Positions 6,646 through 8,040 of a DNA stretch of 8,040 nt are shown here, in pieces (positions within the stretch are counted from its first letter, which is position 1; every line of letters starts with the position of its first letter). The translations under genes and the position numbers were made by a program. Under the pieces are notes generated by a model, which saw only the letters and a list, made by a program, of their open reading frames with translations, was not told the DNA's origin and made no database searches. Origin of the DNA: Anaerolineales bacterium (GTDB taxonomy: Bacteria > Chloroflexota > Anaerolineae > Anaerolineales > Villigracilaceae). The stretch spans positions 1 through 8,040 of the forward strand of contig JANWWB010000211.1 of assembly GCA_025056515.1 (NCBI GenBank). Direction: 5' to 3'.

Positions 6646-7063
6646 CCAACTCGCCGCCAAAACGGCGCAAGCCATTGTCAATGCCATTCAGGATGACAAA
6701 TCTCAGGATGCCAAAGCTCAGGATGCCAAAGCCCTCGATACCCTGGCGACCAGGACGCTGGGCGTGCTGCAGGAAAACGGCGTGTATGCCTGCGTGCTGT
6801 TTCTCGACTCACGCAGCAACAAAGAGCGTGAAATGGCGAGGAAGATTCGCGAGCAACTGGCAAAAACATTAGGCGCCGATGGGCTCGCGCTGAAGCAACC
6901 CAACGACGACGTGCGGGAATGGCTCGCCAACCACCTGGCCAGCAACCTGGACAACCTGCTCCTGGTCAAAAGCCTGTGGGAGCAGACGCTGATTTACGTC
7001 CGCTACGGGGCCAAGGCAAAGGCCGCCGCCCAGAAACCAAAAACGCAGGAGAAGCAGGCATGA
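6632..7063 (+). CDS. cmr5: Cmr5-like small subunit of the effector complex
   Basis: This 143-residue, apparently all-helical protein fits the small subunit (Cmr5, group 11) in length, position after cmr4 and pattern. The opening R-N-L-D-Q-L-A-A-K-T-A (2-12), the middle stretch L-G-V-L-Q-E-N-G-V-Y-A-C-V-L-F (43-57) and the late helix with Y-V-R-Y (122-125) resemble Cmr5 proteins. In Cmr complexes, copies of Cmr5 line the groove and help position the crRNA-target duplex. Residues 20-34 are three pentapeptide units, Q-D-D-K-S, Q-D-A-K-A, Q-D-A-K-A, encoded by a 15-bp tandem repeat; this probably lengthens the loop or helix after helix 1. The C-terminus is a Lys/Ala-rich tail (about 126-143), likely disordered. 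It overlaps the cmr4-like gene by 14 nt and the following RAMP by ATGA. Small subunits diverge fast, so context carries part of this call. Confidence 0.82.
   Translation: MRNLDQLAAKTAQAIVNAIQDDKSQDAKAQDAKALDTLATRTLGVLQENGVYACVLFLDSRSNKEREMARKIREQLAKTLGADGLALKQPNDDVREWLANHLASNLDNLLLVKSLWEQTLIYVRYGAKAKAAAQKPKTQEKQA
6687..6731 (+). repeat. 15-bp tandem repeat, three copies, in the cmr5-like gene
   Basis: CTCAGGATGCCAAAG occurs twice in perfect tandem (6702-6716 and 6717-6731). A degenerate copy, TTCAGGATGACAAAT, comes directly before (6687-6701). The unit is in frame and encodes Q-D-(A/D)-K-(A/S), so gain or loss of units would keep the gene open. Confidence 0.85.
7047..7054 (+). promoter_or_regulatory. 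Ribosome binding site of the cmr3-like gene
   Basis: AGGAGAAG sits 5 nt before ATG 7060 inside the cmr5-like 3' end. It supports this start over longer in-frame extensions reaching back to 6919. Confidence 0.6.
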
Positions 7064-7872
7064 CGACCTGGAAGATGTATCGCATCGCTTTTCGCCTGCT
7101 CTCGCCGCTGCATGTGGGCTGGTTTAAGCAGGGCAACGTCCAGCGCACCCGCCCCTACCTGACCGGTAAGGCGCTCTGGGGCGCGCTGACCGCCCGCCTG
7201 GCGCGCGAGAAGGGGAATGCCAGCTATGCCGCCATGGGGCAACAGGTTAACGATGCACTGGCCTTCAGTTACTTCTATCCTTCCACGGCTCCCCACTGCG
7301 TCACGCTCTGGCCATGGGAGCAGCCGCAGGAGTTCGCCTGGTGCTGCCTGAACACCTATGCTTCCACTGCCCTGAATTACGCGAAAAACAGCGCCGAGGA
7401 GGGGTCGCTGCACGAAACCGAATACATCAGCCCATCTACCCGCGAGGGCGAGCCGGTCTATCTGCTCGGCTTCGTTTTTGAGAAAGCAGGCTGTTCTCTG
7501 GGTTGGCGCGATGCTCTCCACCGGTTGCAACTGGGCGGCGAGCGTACGTACGGCTGGGGCAGGGTGCAGGTACACACCGAACCGGTTGAGACAAACACTT
7601 TCTGGCCCGGCTGGACGGTAACCCTGACGGGCGACCGCCCTCAACTTTCGCCCTACGACGAAACCGTCCTCTACGCCCATCTGCGCCATTCCTCCGCGTT
7701 TTCGGGCCTGCGCGGCGCGGTGGAACCGCTGGTAGGGCGCGAAACGCAACAGGCCGGGGCGCATGGAGAGGCGATTGCCTTTCACGGCCTGGCCTGGTCC
7801 CCCGGCGCACACCTGGCGGCGCTCCAGCGCCCCTTGCGGGTGGCCGATTTCGGCCTCTGGCAACTCGACTGA
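7060..7872 (+). CDS. Group-5 RAMP, probable Cmr3-like 5'-tag subunit
   Basis: This 270-residue RAMP protein closes the effector operon. The first strand and loop read F-R-L-L-S-P-L-H-V-G (11-20). P-Y-L-T-G-K-A-L-W-G-A-L-T (32-44) is the RAMP helix motif. L-G-G-E-R-T-Y-G-W-G-R-V (158-169) is a glycine loop of the kind seen in group-5 RAMPs (Cmr3, Csx10), where G-G-E-R is common. The Cas5-group protein of type III complexes holds the crRNA 5' tag beside Cas10. Every other Cmr position is filled in this operon, so by elimination this is the Cmr3 equivalent, as in III-C loci. It is short for Cmr3, and Cmr3 motifs outside the glycine loop were not recognised, so no symbol is given. It could instead be a divergent Cmr6-type RAMP. 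The start at 7060 is chosen for ATGA overlap and SD. A 21-bp gap to cas4 ends the overlapping series. Confidence 0.72.
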   Translation: MTTWKMYRIAFRLLSPLHVGWFKQGNVQRTRPYLTGKALWGALTARLAREKGNASYAAMGQQVNDALAFSYFYPSTAPHCVTLWPWEQPQEFAWCCLNTYASTALNYAKNSAEEGSLHETEYISPSTREGEPVYLLGFVFEKAGCSLGWRDALHRLQLGGERTYGWGRVQVHTEPVETNTFWPGWTVTLTGDRPQLSPYDETVLYAHLRHSSAFSGLRGAVEPLVGRETQQAGAHGEAIAFHGLAWSPGAHLAALQRPLRVADFGLWQLD

Positions 7873-7893
7873 CCATTCTCTACCATTTACTCT

Positions 7894-8040
7894 ATGGACG
7901 ACTACCTCCCCATTTCGATGCTCAACCAGCTGGAGTACTGCGAGCGGCGGTTTTACCTGATGCACGTGCTGGGCGAGATGGAGGTCAACGCCCACGTGCT
8001 GGAGGGGGCGCTGCGCCATGAACAGGCGCACAACGCCGGC
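7894..8040 (+). CDS. cas4: Cas4 N-terminus (possibly Cas4-Cas1 fusion), cut by window end
   Basis: The first 49 residues of a Cas4 exonuclease run off the right edge. P-I-S-M-L-N-Q-L-E-Y-C-E-R-R-F-Y-L (6-22) carries the first iron-sulfur cluster cysteine (C16) in its usual setting. E-G-A-L-R-H-E-Q-A-H (37-46) has the G-x-x-x-H motif (G38, H42) of RecB-like nucleases. Cas4 trims and PAM-selects prespacers with Cas1-Cas2 during spacer acquisition, so an adaptation module probably follows. Some Cas4 proteins are fused to Cas1; the sequence needed to tell is missing. ATG 7894 is the first possible ATG after the stop at 7870-7872 in the same frame. No Shine-Dalgarno sequence precedes it, unlike every other gene start in the window. 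ATG 7918 is an alternative but would remove conserved residues. Confidence 0.85.
   Translation, partial: MDDYLPISMLNQLEYCERRFYLMHVLGEMEVNAHVLEGALRHEQAHNAG

Noticed and set aside
5743..6687. Minus-strand open frame (314 codons) opposite the cmr4-like gene
   Set aside because: Antisense shadow of a gene with clear Cmr4 motifs; no independent support.
6919..7059. Upstream extension of the cmr3-like frame
   Set aside because: The added 47 residues are an out-of-frame reading of the cmr5-like gene; ATG 7060 has an SD and the ATGA overlap shared by the other genes.
190..7872. Subtype III-D or III-A instead of a Cmr-lineage system
   Set aside because: Cmr1 helix motifs, a Cmr4-type V-D-L catalytic loop and a Cmr5-like small subunit point to the Cmr lineage; no Csm2, Csm5 or Csx19-like protein was recognised.
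7003..8031. Long minus-strand open frame (342 codons) opposite the cmr5-, cmr3-like and cas4 genes
   Set aside because: It spans three recognisable + strand genes, has no family resemblance and is explained by GC-rich codon use.
1..8040. CRISPR array, tRNA, rRNA, insertion sequence or rho-independent terminator
   Set aside because: No regularly spaced repeats, RNA gene, transposase or hairpin with T-run was seen; coding sequence fills nearly the whole window and the only gap is 21 bp.

Overview
The window holds a nearly complete operon for a type III (Cmr-lineage) CRISPR-Cas interference complex, all on the + strand. It is preceded by the 3' end of a cas6 gene and followed by the 5' end of a cas4 gene. 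The host looks bacterial: almost every gene has a strong Shine-Dalgarno sequence, and coding is dense and mostly GC-rich. The Cas4 and Cas6 fragments look like those I associate with Chloroflexota, but that is a low-confidence impression and not a taxonomic result.

Layout: cas6 C-terminus (2-193), cmr1-like RAMP (190-1461), cmr6-like RAMP (1458-2789), a divergent cas10 of the Csx11 kind (2786-5776), cmr4-like backbone RAMP (5773-6645), cmr5-like small subunit (6632-7063), a group-5 RAMP with a GGER glycine loop, best read as cmr3-like (7060-7872), a 21-bp gap, then a cas4 N-terminus (7894-8040, cut by the window edge). The seven genes from cas6 to the cmr3-like gene overlap their neighbours without a break: five junctions are ATGA and one is 14 nt. 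They are therefore probably co-transcribed and translationally coupled.

Gene order and content (cmr1, cmr6, divergent cas10, cmr4, cmr5, cmr3-like) fit my recollection of subtype III-C (MTH326-like), a rare and poorly studied subtype whose Cas10 has a degenerate cyclase domain. In this Cas10 the position where GGDD should sit reads E-P-R-T. The HD signature also reads His-Met instead of His-Asp. If both readings hold, the complex should make no cyclic oligoadenylate and may lack Cas10 DNase activity. RNA cleavage by the Cmr4-like backbone (candidate catalytic D32) would then be its only obvious nuclease activity. No CARF/HEPN effector, CRISPR array, tRNA, rRNA or insertion sequence is visible.

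Working model: Cas6 processes the crRNA. The Cmr3-like protein caps the 5'-tag end next to Cas10. Cmr4-like and Cmr5-like subunits form the filament, and the Cmr6-like and Cmr1-like RAMPs close the 3' end. Cas4 starts what is probably an adaptation module (possibly a Cas4-Cas1 fusion) beyond the window. Base composition is mosaic: AT-richer blocks at about 470-1640 and 2890-4660 are set in GC-rich surroundings.
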